NCBI GenBank assembly: GCA_037893245.1
Contig: JBAIAA010000777.1
Coordinates: 434,001-498,000 of the forward strand
DNA: 64,000 bases
Reading direction: 5' to 3'
DNA from: Crossaster papposus
Lineage: Eukaryota > Echinodermata > Asteroidea > Velatida > Solasteridae
This document shows positions 36,641 through 48,827 of this stretch, piece by piece (positions within the stretch are counted from its first letter, which is position 1; every line of letters starts with the position of its first letter). Both the position numbers and the translations under genes were made by a program. The notes under the pieces were generated by a model. That model made no database searches and was not told the DNA's origin. It saw only the letters and a program-made list of their open reading frames with translations.

Positions 36641-37100
36641 CCCCTAGTGCGCTGTCAATTACACGCCACTGACTCGTTTAATATTCATGGCGGGAGTTAT
36701 ATGTTAATGTAGTTGCAGTCACCGACACTGTGAAATGAACACATCTTATTAGTGGACATTTTATAGACGTCGATGACATGTTCAAACGCGTGTCCCCTAG
36801 TGCGCTGTCAATCACGCACCACAGACTCGTTTAAAATTTATGAACGGGAGTTATGTAAATGCAACTTTTAGTCACCGACATTGTGAAATGAACACATCTT
36901 ATTGGTGCACGTATTATACATGTCGGTGACACGTTCAAAAGCGTGGCCCCTTGTGCGCTGTCAATCTCGCACAACTGACTCGTTTAATATTCATGAACGG
37001 GAGTTATGTAAATGAACTTTCAGTCACCGACACTGTGAAATGAACACATCTTATTGGTGGACGTTTTATAGACGTTGATGGCGCGTTCAAACGCGTGCTT
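36641..37100. repeat. 153-bp tandem repeat, unit 2 array
   Basis: Three units starting at 36641, 36794 and 36947 (153-bp period), matching the unit 1 array in number and order. Confidence 0.85.
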
Positions 37101-37327
37101 TGTGATTGACACTCACAACTGACCAATGAAAGGAAGAGCGATGAGATGCAATGGTTTGCATGGCGAAAAGGCAATGGAGGTTCGAACTTAGACCACGTGT
37201 ACGTGTAGCGGTTTGCATTTTTTTCTTCGGCAGTCAGCTATGCGTAAACGAATATTCATAGTAAACAACAATGGCAACTAATCTATTATTAAAAAAACAC
37301 CAAATAACCCCTGTCGTTAACTAACTC

Positions 37328-37405
37328 GCCAATAGCCTATTTGGTCGAGAGGTGAGCTATGGATCGAAAGGTCTGTGGTTCGAGTCCGACTGTTGTTAAC
37401 GTTTA
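37328..37405 (+). tRNA. tRNA-like sequence, probable SINE head
   Basis: An A-box-like TAGCCTATTTGGTCGAGAGG and a perfect B box GGTTCGAGTCC are separated by tRNA-like distance. It lies in sequence absent from unit 1. Acceptor pairing is poor, so it is not a functional tRNA gene. Confidence 0.45.
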
Positions 37406-40400
37406 TCGTTTTCTTCGCCAATTTTCTTGTGGAATATCTTAACCAGAGAGCAAGGCTAAAGGAATCAAACATTAGCCACGACATTATTAAAGGGAACCTA
37501 TTATACCAAAAGATTAAGAAAACAAATTGTCGAGTTCCATGATCTCTACGCTCTACATTAAGTTTTAAAAATACTATTTTGCGAATGTTTTGAAATGTTG
37601 TTAAATTTAATGTTGATGGTAACGCATTTATGGGGTTTAATGTCAAAGCCGCTAGAACACTAAAGTTGTCATAATGTGTTTCTACTGATTTGTAGTTCAC
37701 TGCGGTTCTGTTTGTTTGTTTGTTTTTGTTTTGTTTTTAAGGGGGGGGGGGGGGAGGGGGCTTCATTATTATTATTATGTTACTTACTTAATTTAGCACA
37801 AGAGATGCATACAATTATAAATGGTTTAGCCTCAGGTATAATGTTTAACTGTTTGGGAGGCGCCCAGAAAAAAACCTCGGGCTTCTAAACTGGTAACCTT
37901 TTTAACTGAGCAAGGCATTTTTGGGCAAAGCCAAAGTTGTGCTTAGCAGCTCAATGAAACTGGCCCCTAGAGCTTTGGAGGAAATACAGACCGGAAATGA
38001 AGTCACGTACCCGACAAAATAACATGAACTTGATGAACTCTGCGCATGCGGCCCCTGCACATCCGGGACACTCCAATATTGACTCTAACTGGTTCGTCGC
38101 GAAACTCGGCGGTTGTCGAGCTCAAACGCGACCCAAGAACACACCACCTATAATATTATAAAATATACGTATTGACCAATCTCATCTCAGCCACGATAAC
38201 CAACCACACATGTACATGTACTTGCAACAGACTTGCAACAACCAAAATATATTTACATATTACATTTTTACCTTTTTTTATTCTTGCTGGTTTACGGTCA
38301 CACACGCCCGGATTCACCGCTTGAAAAATAGCTATATACAATACAATTCTTATACTTTTAGCTTGTCTATGTTTATGACTATGTTTATGTTTGAATATTA
38401 TCATATGTTTTGATATTTGATTCAATTCAATTCGCCTTACAAACTTAAATAATTTCTTATGCATATTGTACATTACAATATGCATAATGTGGTGATGTAC
38501 ACTTCAGTATTTAAACTTTTACTTCCGATTTGATTGGAAGCGTATTCACCACAAACCATCATAATAAGATACTACAATCTTAAAATGTTTAGTTAGCATT
38601 TTTCTCTATCACTGTGAAAATAGAAATAAACTGTAAAAAAACCCTGGAAAAGTTCCTTCTTTAACTCCTAAACCAGGACATTTAACATAAACATGGTATG
38701 CCCTATTGACCGTCTTTACGATGAACACTTCAAATTATTAACCGATGCGGTATTGGCAATCATCCCAACAAATATCTTTACCTTTTACAGCGTTTGCTGC
38801 TATCCCTGAATAAATTTATGAACATTTTGCATGATTGGAACAATTTGGGATTGATCAATATTTAATTATTGTCAATGATTAATTTTAATCGCCTTGGAAT
38901 TTGAAAACGAAACAACCAGGTATGAAAGCATTTTTATTTTACCGACCTTGAGACAGGCGAAAAACAGAGATCAAAACCTGGGATTGATTTGGGTTTAGAA
39001 AAAAGATGCTCTGAACATTTCTGTCTGACTCCCGAAGGCGATCGAGCGCTTGAAAAAGCGAACAAGCTCCAAGATCAAATAATAAATGATCCAAACTAAG
39101 TACTTCCAATGCTTAGTATTTAAATATATTTACAAGAAAAACATTAAATGGGATACAATGAACGATGAATGTTTATCTAAAAACCCATTCCGAAAAACAA
39201 ACAAAAATAAATGAACTGTGCAGCGTGGTGACCGCGAATGACTAGCACATCTTAAAACACGCACCTTAAAACACATTCCTCAGCACCCTTCGTGGACCAC
39301 TGCACACTAATCCCTGATTTGCATAAGACAAGCACCATTTCCAATAACGATCTCACACTTCCGATGAGATAATAATTGTCTTTTATATCAGTGCCAAAGA
39401 TAATTTATCTTTCCCCAATCTTGTTCAGCACCTTGGCGATCTTAATAGTGCTAATTTTTGAGAGTTTTATGTCCAGGAAGTTGATTACAACAATCGTAGC
39501 TTGGAATTGTTTTTTATTTTTGTTAACATTATTAACTTTTTTCTTCCGAGATTAAAAACGGATGACGCATAAACACGCCACGAGCTAGGCCAGAAATGTC
39601 TGTCAGCAGCGAGCAAGGCCGGAAATGTCATGGGTGTGCTTCCCGAATCCCGATACATTCGGCCTGAACCTGCGTCGGGTCGAGTTTCGTTATTAAAAAA
39701 TAACCCCGCGCCTCGGCTCGGTGAATGTTACAATAATCCCGGCGCGAACTGGTTAAGTCGTTGGAAACTTTTTCTTTTATTAATTTGTGGTTTGGAGGTT
39801 TTTTTGTTGCCCCTAATGGAAAACAAAAACAACCAAACTTGCAACTCAATGTGCTGTAAGGTGCGAGGCGGAACTGGGCAAAGGGCATAGTGGAGACAAC
39901 TGCAAAATATTAGATAATGGGTGAATTATTTTTTTTTCAGATTTATTTATATTTGTAATCTTTGCTATGCCTAATAACTATATTTGATTAAGAAATATTA
40001 TGGAAATAGTCGAATGAAAGTGCTTTTACAGGGAAAACAATTGACAATTGTTCATATCATGTTCAAAACTCAAAATTTCAAAGTCCTTTTTCTCAACATT
40101 TTACTTTTGCGACATATTGATAAATGTGAACTTTAAACATTCATAACTTGTTCACGGAATGTCCGATTGAAGCACAACATAAAGTATTGTAGGGAGGATT
40201 TTATTCTCTTTTCTGATACCCGAAAACCCTCATTTCAACCTCTGCCCAGTTCCGTCTTATTTTGCCAGAACCCCTCACCAACGAGCCCATATAACAAATG
40301 TGTGATAATGGCATCTCAGCTGCTATGGACTGGGGGCGAGGGTGGGGTAGATACTTCTGCAGGGAATTGGTTATCATGATGTTGTCATGATTGATCATAA

Positions 40401-40964
40401 CATCATGACTATCGATATGCACCCTCGCATCTATCTATCAGTAGATTTGTCACAGTATTAAGTACCTTTTATTAACATGCAATTTGACTAACAATTTCAT
40501 TAATTGTTTTTTATTGTATCATTGTGAACATTCATGTTGATATGTTTGTATTGCTTTTGAAGATTAATGGGAAACTATGTAACAAACAAAATTGAAGGAG
40601 CGTTTTTTTTTGTGGTAACAGCCGATGTATGCAGTAACACGTTTAGCTGCTCATCATACGAAAGAAGAAGAGGCATCGGTTAAATCTGAAGCATTCAAAT
40701 TTACAAAAAGGTGAATAATACATTTTGTAAAAGTCTATTTTTGCAGATGTTCAATCTTAAGTAGTCTGTGTCAGGAGAGTGCAGTCGGTATTACCCACTG
40801 TTGTCTCGACACCAGACTTCAGGCTAGACTTTATTTGTACATCTTAGGAAACAATTCAAATTACTTTTGCAGTCATCAATGACGCCACATGTGAACATTG
40901 CTCTAAAATGCAATTTTACCAGCATTTTTTTGTTTAACCTTTCAAATTACTTCTAGAAAAAAAT
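37406..40964. other. Intergenic DNA of unit 2
   Basis: Matches 7300-11640 of unit 1. Includes the piggyBac empty site (TTAA, 38738-38741) and a G-run at 37741-37754. No gene was recognised. Confidence 0.5.
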
Positions 40965-42267
40965 GAGACTGTCAAGGATGATGCCCGATTTAGTTTCTTC
41001 CAGATACACTCTTTGTTTTTCTTTCTGTTTTATATATTTCCCCCGTTGTACAAAGTTTGTCCTTTTATGCTTGTTCGACACAAAATTTGAATAAGCTGTG
41101 GAAACTCTCGTCTTGTATTGTGTTATTTACTGATCCTAGTTTGCTGAATAAATTGTGCCGTAGTCAGGCGATGGAAAGATATAGATCCCCGCGAAATTAA
41201 AAAAAACTGAGATTGTTAGTCGCCAGCGACACGACATTTTGGAACTGCGTAAAGCTAAGTTTTGAGACCAGCAATGGTCGTGAGACATTGGGATCCAGGC
41301 TAACAGGACTCTATCTGACTGTCAGTATGGTCATTTGTGTGATATGCCAATGTTTTGATGAATTAAAGTTCATGGTGAATTTTCATTAATTACCTGGATT
41401 TAATTGATCCTGGTTTTTACTTATTATTCGCTAAATTTAATTGCGGATAAGTAGATGAATTGTTTATGATAACGAGTCGTCGTTGTAATATAAGAAGTGA
41501 AGTTTTATGGTTTTGTCTTTCAAGAAATATGAAGTTCAATGAGAATGTACTCGTTCAGTAGCATAGTGTTCATAGAAATCGGAGAAGAGTTTATGCTGGG
41601 GATTATTTTGTATTTTGTTAATAATTATATCTGTTGTAGACGACACATTTGCTTGGATACAATCCAAAACAGTGACAAGTGACAGAGAAAACACAGGTCC
41701 GTGAGCCGGGTGTCAGGTGCCAGGAGCCAACAAGGTGCAAGAGGGTGTGGACAGCGATTGACCGCCGTTACATTGAAGCAAGCAGAGCGTGACCGTTCAT
41801 CACCAGTCACCAAGGGCGATAGCCGTCACAAACAGGGACCACGAGAGCCAAGTAGGCGTAGGGCATTCGTCCGACAAACCGCGGTGGGCCCACAGTAATT
41901 TAAATATATACCGGAATATAGTTGTGTTTAGTTAGCCACGTTTAGTTTTGGCTATTGTTCTTCCTTTGTGTTTTGTTATTGTTATTTATTAGTCAGAGTA
42001 ATTATATATTTGGTTTACATGTAAACAAACATATCTCTATCTAGAGCGGTAAACATATATAGATTTAAGGCTAATAAGGTTAATAACCAGGAGTTAGTTT
42101 CAGTTTTGTAACGACTTGTGATCATTGTAAATAAATTGATGTAAATGATTTTGTAAATATACAAGATTTCCAAGAGCTTCTCTTATTGTCCTATGCGAGT
42201 GGTTTGGGTTTGCAAACGGTGATCGCTTTAAATTTAATCAATATTTTCATCCGGTTGTGACAGGGAC
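40965..42267 (+). mobile_element. Solo LTR with 5-bp target duplication
   Basis: The LTR is 40970-42262 (1293 bp), opening TGTCAAGG and closing TTGTGACA (TGTCA/TGACA inverted ends). Flanks are GAGAC (40965-40969) and GGGAC (42263-42267). Unit 1 has a single GGGAC at the same place near 11656. An AATAAA-like signal lies near 42130. No internal retroelement genes remain, as expected after LTR-LTR recombination. Orientation is inferred from the poly(A) signal. Confidence 0.8.
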
Positions 42268-42969
42268 GTTTTAGGTATAAACTCTGGGGGAAAATGACCT
42301 TATTTGGTTTCATCTTGTGTTTTTCTGATAATAATAAATTTCTCATTGATTTCTGATATCACATGCAGTCAATTGTTTCATTTGTAATTTATAACCAATT
42401 TGGTAAAATAAATAAAACATTTTTGTCTAATTAAAAGAAAATTATCAAAAAGTCAATATTTTGTCAATTTTTATCAAAATGAATATTATCTCGCAAAAAA
42501 TAGTTATATACATGGCTGCAAAGCCCACAGCTTTCAATTATATATAATAGAGCTCCATAGCCCCTCCGGTTCTGGAGATTATGACATGTTTGCATATTGA
42601 TTAATTCCTTACACAACTTAGAAAACGGCGCTGTATGCAGCGCGCGTAGGCCGCCAATGCGGGCGCCCTCTTATGTACGCCGTAGACCACGCGCGCTATG
42701 ACCACGCTAACTCACATCGGCCTAATAATCTCTCGAAAAATTCTAAACAGAATTGTGTTGAATTGCATGCGATTATGCGAGTTAGCCAAGACGACCTATT
42801 CGAAGGTCATGGCTAACCCCTTAAAATTAAAAAATGTTCCATATTGTTAATTTTAGCCATTTTTTTAAATAAAAATGCAAGGCTATAACCCCTTACAATT
42901 GTTTTTTTTTCTTTAAAAAAGTACATTTGTTGGTCAATTTAAATAAAATTGAAAGTAAACAAAGAAATT

Positions 42970-43043
42970 GGCAAGGCAGGACTCGAACCTGCGACCTCCA
43001 GAATTCTGGTCCGGCGCTCTACCAACTGCGGAGCTATCTTGCC
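42970..43043 (-). tRNA. tRNA-like pseudogene, unit 2 copy
   Basis: On the minus strand: GGCAAG pairing with CTTGCC, a D-arm with a 3-nt CGC insertion, a T-stem GCAGG/CCTGC and B box GGTTCGAGTCC. The acceptor strand is one base short and the anticodon loop has C at position 33. It is better preserved than the unit 1 homologue at 12560-12631 but still not a credible functional tRNA. Confidence 0.6.
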
Positions 43044-43852
43044 CTATACCGGTGGTTTCCCAAATTGATATCTTTGTTCGAGGGCATTAGTCAGAAGTCA
43101 TAAATACCAGAATGCCGTGTAGCCAGGGATCACACCTAATTTTACGATACAACCTTGGAAGTGACATTGTGGGGATCACTCAATGAGGATACGACTTTTT
43201 ATCTAATAATACACAACTAAACCATAAGGGAAACTGAATTTGCATATTTTTGAATATGCAAATTCACATAGTCAGTTTCTCTTGTGGTTTATTTGTACAT
43301 TGATTTTCCTTTTTTTCTTCTAGACGACAAGCCAGATGAAATAAACAAGGGGGGACCGATACAATCTTTAATCCATGTAAGCTTTTTATAAGGTCAAATA
43401 AAACATATATCGTTTCTCATCCTCATGTGGATCAATTATTTGCTGCAACAAAGGTTTTTAAACAAATAAAAATTGTAAAAAATCTTCACATCAGCACTTT
43501 TCTACTAATCCTACCAATTCGGAGGGGTGGGGTTAGGGGAGGGGCGGAGGGTTGAGGAGGGATGGGGAGAGAGTTTTAGGGTGGCCACGTAACCAGAAAT
43601 GTTTTCCTGTTTTGATTAACCCATTTCCACGGTCCCAATTTGGCTTCCATCAGTGTCCCAATTTTGCTTTTTAAATCTCCATCGCGTTGCAATCTACAAC
43701 TGTGCACTCCCTGGCTATAAAGTCACCGATATATGAATTGAGTAACATGGCATACAATAGAAGACTGACGGGTTTCTGAAGACAGTATAACACCCATCTA
43801 TAGGTAGTGATTTGTAAATAGCGTAGCCATGTAACTTAGATGTGATCTACAA

Positions 43853-44035
43853 TTAGTTTCCTCCCATAAACACCGCCTAACCAAAGTACATCTGTGCTAG
43901 GTTGGCTTCTGAGGTAACTTCTTGTAGCAGGTAATGGTCGTGGCCCTCGATGGATAGAGGCAGCCCTCGCGTCTTGTTCTTGTTCTTCAGGATTCCCTGC
44001 ATGCGTTGCTCGATGTCTTTGACGTGAGTCAGGAC
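43853..44035 (-). pseudogene. ATR: ATR kinase last-exon fragment (FATC domain)
   Basis: On the minus strand an acceptor (CTTATTCCAAG) precedes codons reading VLTHVKDIEQRMQG, then GLPLSIEGHDHYLLQE and QMYFG. This matches the extreme C-terminus of the checkpoint kinase ATR, whose FATC domain ends in a GW(T/A)xxM-type motif. The codon for the conserved Trp is TAG (43877-43879); the frame then runs to TAA at 43853-43855. No kinase domain is nearby. It is a captured genomic fragment with intron border, not a retrocopy. Intact ATR is a PI3K-like kinase that senses replication stress. Confidence 0.8.
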
Positions 44036-44280
44036 CTTGGAATAAGACGGGATTGACAGGGAACGAACACACAATTTAGTTTGTTTCAGTTGGATGATCA
44101 GATCACAGACAATCTCTTTTGTGTCGTTATAATTGTACTCGGGTGTGTCTTTCCTCAGGTGATCTTATGCGTTCCCACTCGCCCGATTACCTGTTCAATG
44201 AATTCACTAATGCGTTTCACTATACAGACGACAGTTCAGGTCTCACACTTTGGGCCGAGTGCCACAGCGATTAATGCAAT

Positions 44281-44703
44281 GATTCACGGAGACCATTCTA
44301 CTTCAATTAACACAGATGCACTATTCGACAAGTTTAAAGAATATGTCGACAATAAGTTTAACAACAGTTCTAATCAAAAATCGGTCGAGTAAAGACTAAA
44401 AGAGATCAAAAACAAGCTTGCGGCCAAAGATTTAAACAGACTAGGAAACTCGGCACAGTATGAATTTTGTGGCCAACTTGAAATATATTTAGGCAAATCA
44501 AAGTTTCTATGTTTCAGACAGGGAACACGGACACAGCCATCGAGGCAATAAGACTCAATAAAAGACAGAAAACAAAAAATCCGCATCACAGACAACAGCA
44601 AAGCCGGCTGGGGTACCGTCCAGCACATGGGAAAGGACGGTCTTGACGACCTATCGGCAGACCAAAGGAAAAGAGTCCAAGCAGCTGAGGAAGCAGCACC
44701 CTG
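44281..44703 (+). pseudogene. Unidentified coding remnant
   Basis: One frame stays coding-like for about 140 codons with two stops (44390-44392 and about 44548). It has an amphipathic region (FDKFKEYVDNKF) and later IRITDNSKAGWGTVQH followed by an acidic/basic stretch. The last motif reminds me of N-terminal proteins of tyrosine-recombinase retroelements in marine animals. I am not sure, and I do not assign a function. Confidence 0.35.
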
Positions 44704-46127
44704 AAGGATTTTGAGTCTAGGAAGAGGGCAAGGATTTCACAAAATGATGCTGTTTAGCGATTACTTCCTGCTGACCGTAGTCTTTTTCGAGGTAAAGCAT
44801 TTCTTTCAGACCTGTTCTTTGTCAATGTTCATTGTAGCCGCAATGTGACGGCCCCTTTTCCCATGCTTTTTTCAATAAAACATCTGAGATTCAAAAAATT
44901 AGTGTTTAATTTTCTTTCATTCTGTAAGTTTCATTCATTAGTAATAAACTGTTTTTCATGCGTATGAGCGCAGCGAAGTAGCATGACAAAATCATTTTGG
45001 CTAGGGGAATATTTTTTTAGAGGGGATTATAAGGTAGATGAACCATCTTGGTAGACAAATCTTCTAGTTTAAGGGGATAATTTTTGAAAGGAAAAATAAA
45101 GAGAACAGGACATTTCGGTTAGGGGAATTTTTTTTAGAAATCATTTATTAAAGAAATTTAATATGTACATGTACCGGTATCTTTTATATTTAAAAAAATG
45201 ACACAGGTCACTATAACAGTGTAAAACTTTAAAATTAAAAATGGGTGGTATTAATATACTATTTAGGATAAGTGATGATAAACAATAAAGTATACAGAAG
45301 TAATTAGTAATGGGATGCAATGAGTTATTTTTGGTGTGTCCTAAATAACGACTATCTATTACTTTTCTGCGTTTGGATCGTAGTACTCTGATGAATGATT
45401 ATGTACAAGTTAAATGTGTTCTCAAAAATTAAATTTAAAGCTTTAACATACACGTGTCCATGTATGATCAATATCTTCTGTTGACTATTAATTAACATCT
45501 AGCTTCAGCAGTCTGATGGATTGTGTCTTTCAATTCTATTTTAATTAGTGGAATGCGGCTTAATGAGTGCAGATCTGTTTCTGGAGAAAGCAAAGATGTC
45601 AAATTGGAGTGGCGCCTATATCTAGAGGTATTATTATTAACACTGTTAGTCGTCGTAAAGTTCTAAAAGGAACAGAGAAACATTGACTATCATTGTATGA
45701 CAATTTGATCACATTTTAATCAAAATGCAAGGCTAGCCCTCTTACAGTTTAAATGTTTTGCAAAAAGTCAAATGTTAGCCAATTAAAAACACAAATGCAA
45801 CACTAAACCCTTACAATGTTACCTCTATTTCCAATATACCGGACTTGTGCCAACCAGTAGTATTAGGTTCGTAAAAACGGAGTTTTAACTGCAGACTTCA
45901 ATCACACTTAATAATAAAAAGATACACACAATAATTCAGTTTCATGAAAAGTTCTTTAATTGTCTAAATTTCTTGTGTATACACTAATTTACAATCGAAG
46001 CCAAAAAAATCGAAAATCAGCTCAATGGCTGAATGCTTATCCATAGTACAATGTTATATAAAGGTATACAATACAAATACATGTACAACAAAAAATGAGA
46101 AAATTGCACATCAGTTTGTAGTCTTAG
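44704..46127. other. A+T-rich intergenic DNA
   Basis: No gene or known repeat was seen in 44704-45711. Homology to unit 1 resumes at about 45712 (CAAGGCTAGCCCTCTTACA). Confidence 0.45.
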
Positions 46128-46463
46128 TTGCAAGACGTCTAATCGCGGTATCGTAGGCTGACCTTCAAATATGACGTCTTGGCTAACCAACAATCGCTCG
46201 TAAAATTCTAAAAGCATAATAATTTGTGTGTTGCATTTGCATGCGCGTGTGACGTTGCGTGCATAATTATGTGACGTAACAGAAACTTGACCATGTTAAG
46301 TCACGCGATTGTACACGCGACGTCACACGCGCATGCGAATTTTTCGAGCGATTATGTTAGTTAGCCAAGACGTTCTATTTGAAGGTCATGGCGTGGACAC
46401 GTTAGACTTTAAAGGACGCCAGTGGCCTAAGGGCGCTGCATACCGCGATTTGGACGTCTTGCA
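46128..46463. mobile_element. Palindromic MITE, family 2, fuller copy
   Basis: TTGCAAGACGTCTAATCGCG at the left pairs with ATACCGCGATTTGGACGTCTTGCA-type sequence at the right. Inside, TGACGTCTTGGCTAAC pairs with GTTAGCCAAGACGTTC-type sequence, so almost the whole element is one long hairpin. It keeps arm sequence deleted in the unit 1 copy at 13577-13869. Confidence 0.7.
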
Positions 46464-47261
46464 TTTTAAGATCTTTGGCTCTTAAAAAACAACAACGTAG
46501 GTAATTTTCAACGATCAGTCATTTGAATGATCGTTGACAATTACCTACATTGGTTTTTCTTTTTTCTTCTAGACGACAAACCAGATTTTTGATCCATGCA
46601 AGCTTTTTATAAGGCCAAATCGTAAATATATCGTTTCTCATCCTCGTGTGGATACATTTTTTGCTCCAACAAAAGTTTTAAAATAAATAAAATCTGAGTC
46701 ATATTCACATCGGCACTTTTCTATGATGTGACATTTTGATGTGTACTCTGAATTTGCCGTCAATTAATTAAGGGATGGGATTCCTTGACATGATTTATGC
46801 ATCTTGGCAATCGGACCCTGGGCGGGTACGTAAGCCCTTCAGTGCCAGTGGTAGACTCGGTAGAATTATAATTAAACTTCATTTCTTTCGTTTAATTGTT
46901 AAATTCTACCTCTCTACCTCATGGCACTTCGGACTTACGTGAGATGTTAAGAGTACAAATTGACGGCAGAAAATAAAGGGCAGATAATTTAATCCGCTGC
47001 ACTACATGTATTATATTCATTCTCTTTCATGCTCAGTTGTGCATTTGCACGGCATGTTTCTCGCCATAAAATAAGAGGGGTCAGCATCAGACTGATGCTC
47101 CAAAAGGTTACACTTGAACCAAAGGTACATAACGTACTTAGTTTAAATATTAGCCTGACTCTGCTCAGGACAAATAATAAGATTAACCTGAGCATTATTG
47201 ATTACATCAATAATTCCAGATATATCATGGTATATACTGGTCAATATTAATCATAACATCA

Positions 47262-48215
47262 TTATTTATTTGCAGCTACTGTAGCGCAGTCTAAAACTGC
47301 CTTGGCAAAGCTGGAGGCCTCGACTGGTTTATTGTAGAATTTTGCAAATGTTGCACAATTTGTCCAGCCGGCGGTCTTTAGTATGGTTTCCAAAGGCACG
47401 CCCTGGCGATAGGCAGCACTACATGTCGCTGATCTCGTGCTGTGAGCTGAAAAAGTAGTGGTATCTACACCTGCATTCCCAAGGGTGGATTTTATCCAAC
47501 TGGATATTGTTTGTGCGCCAATTTCTTTGTGCGGCGATACGTAGCTCAAGAATAACTTTCTTTTGGTACCTCGTACAGCATGTGTTCTACTGATATATTC
47601 TTTTAACAAACTTACAACACAGAGCGACTGGTCTTGGGGATACTGTTGCATTGCAACATTAGTGCAACCTTTGAGGTCTTAATTAATTTATCAATTACAA
47701 AAACAACACCGTTTGTAGTAGCCTGAATACAATCAAGGTTAAGTAGAGACAATGTTTGACAACGTTGCCCTGACACTAGGGCAGTAAGTACAACCATTTT
47801 CATGGTAAGATTTCTGAGCGACATTTTGTCATTGGGGCCCAGATTTTTAAAGGTAGTCCAAAACTACTTTAACATCCCATGTACACGAGTATTTTGGTGT
47901 CAAAGGTCGTAGGTTAAACACCCCTGTCATGAATCGCTTGACGAGAGGGTGTAATCCAACGGTCATACCCCCTGTGGGGAGTATTACTGCCGATAAAGCA
48001 CTCCGTAAAGTGTTCAGGCTATTGTATCCACTGCCATCGTGAAATTGTTCAGTGAGGCAAGAAATTACTGACTGTACAGTTGCTCGAACTGGATCAGTTG
48101 TTGTCCTAATACAGAACAAAACCCATTTTTTGAGGGCAGACCAGTAGCACTTCTTAGTACTGTCTCTCCATGACGCAATGATAATATCGGCAGACTTTCT
48201 TGAAATGCCTTGCAT
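47262..48215 (-). pseudogene. DIRS tyrosine recombinase, frameshifted
   Basis: Three overlapping frames carry one recombinase. 47847-48215 is the core-binding N-terminal part. 47612-47824 holds the first catalytic Arg (VSGQRCQTL). 47262-47651 holds HSTRSA (His-x-x-Arg) and FAKFYNK with the nucleophilic Tyr. The frame changes near 47830 and 47645 inactivate the enzyme, which would normally integrate a circular DNA intermediate without target duplication. Confidence 0.8.
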
Positions 48216-48219
48216 TCGT

Positions 48220-48827
48220 AAGGTTTTCCTGACAAGAGACAGGCCGCAAGCCTCAGTCGATGTCGCAATGGATGACGTCTATCTGAGGAGGAAAGTGTAA
48301 GCAAATCAGGCTTGTTGGGCAAAATAACAGGTAGCCTTGTTAGCATTTTGAGCAATTTTGGGAACCACGTTTGTGTATGCCAAATAGAAAAGATAAGTAT
48401 CCCTACTGCTTTGTCGCTATCTGTTTTTGATAGCACTCTGTCAATGAGACAGAACGGTGGAAACGCATAAAAGATTGAGCGTGACCAGTCAAGGGTGAAT
48501 GCATCCACGTGCGATGCGCCTGGCTCGGGATGCCAAGATACAAAGGGTTTTATCTGAAAATTCAGACGAGAGGCGAACAGATCAATCTGTGGTTTGGGAA
48601 AACTTTGAACAATCTTCGCAAAAATGTTCTAATCTAATTTCCACTCTAAATCTTCGTGGAAATTTCTTGAGGCAAAATCGGCAATTTCGTTCTTAATGCC
48701 TGGTAAGTGGGACACTGAAAGCCATATTTTCCGGTCCATACACCATAGCCAAATTTCCCTGGCTAAATTGTTCAATATCTGGGATTGTGTGCCTCCAAAA
48801 TGACAGATATATGCCACTGTAGTTGAA
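48220..48827 (-). pseudogene. DIRS RNase H end and linker domain, frameshifted
   Basis: 48629-48817 keeps the RNase H C-terminal half (VSHLPGIKNEIADFASR). 48220-48508 keeps the DIRS linker with DAFTLDWSRSIFYAFPPF and a Trp-Phe-Pro motif. Stops and frame changes separate these from the RT frame upstream and the recombinase downstream. Confidence 0.75.

Larger units (their letters stand above)
33342..46722 (+). repeat. Large tandem duplication, unit 2, C1q half
   Basis: Colinear with 2230-14155. It lacks the Helitron and piggyBac insertions. It carries a solo LTR (40970-42262), a tRNA-like insert near 37328 and an extra segment (about 43300-45711) that holds an ATR exon fragment. Confidence 0.85.

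Noticed and set aside
42970-43043. Functional tRNA gene
   Set aside because: The acceptor strand is one base short, the D-loop has an insertion and the anticodon loop lacks U33.
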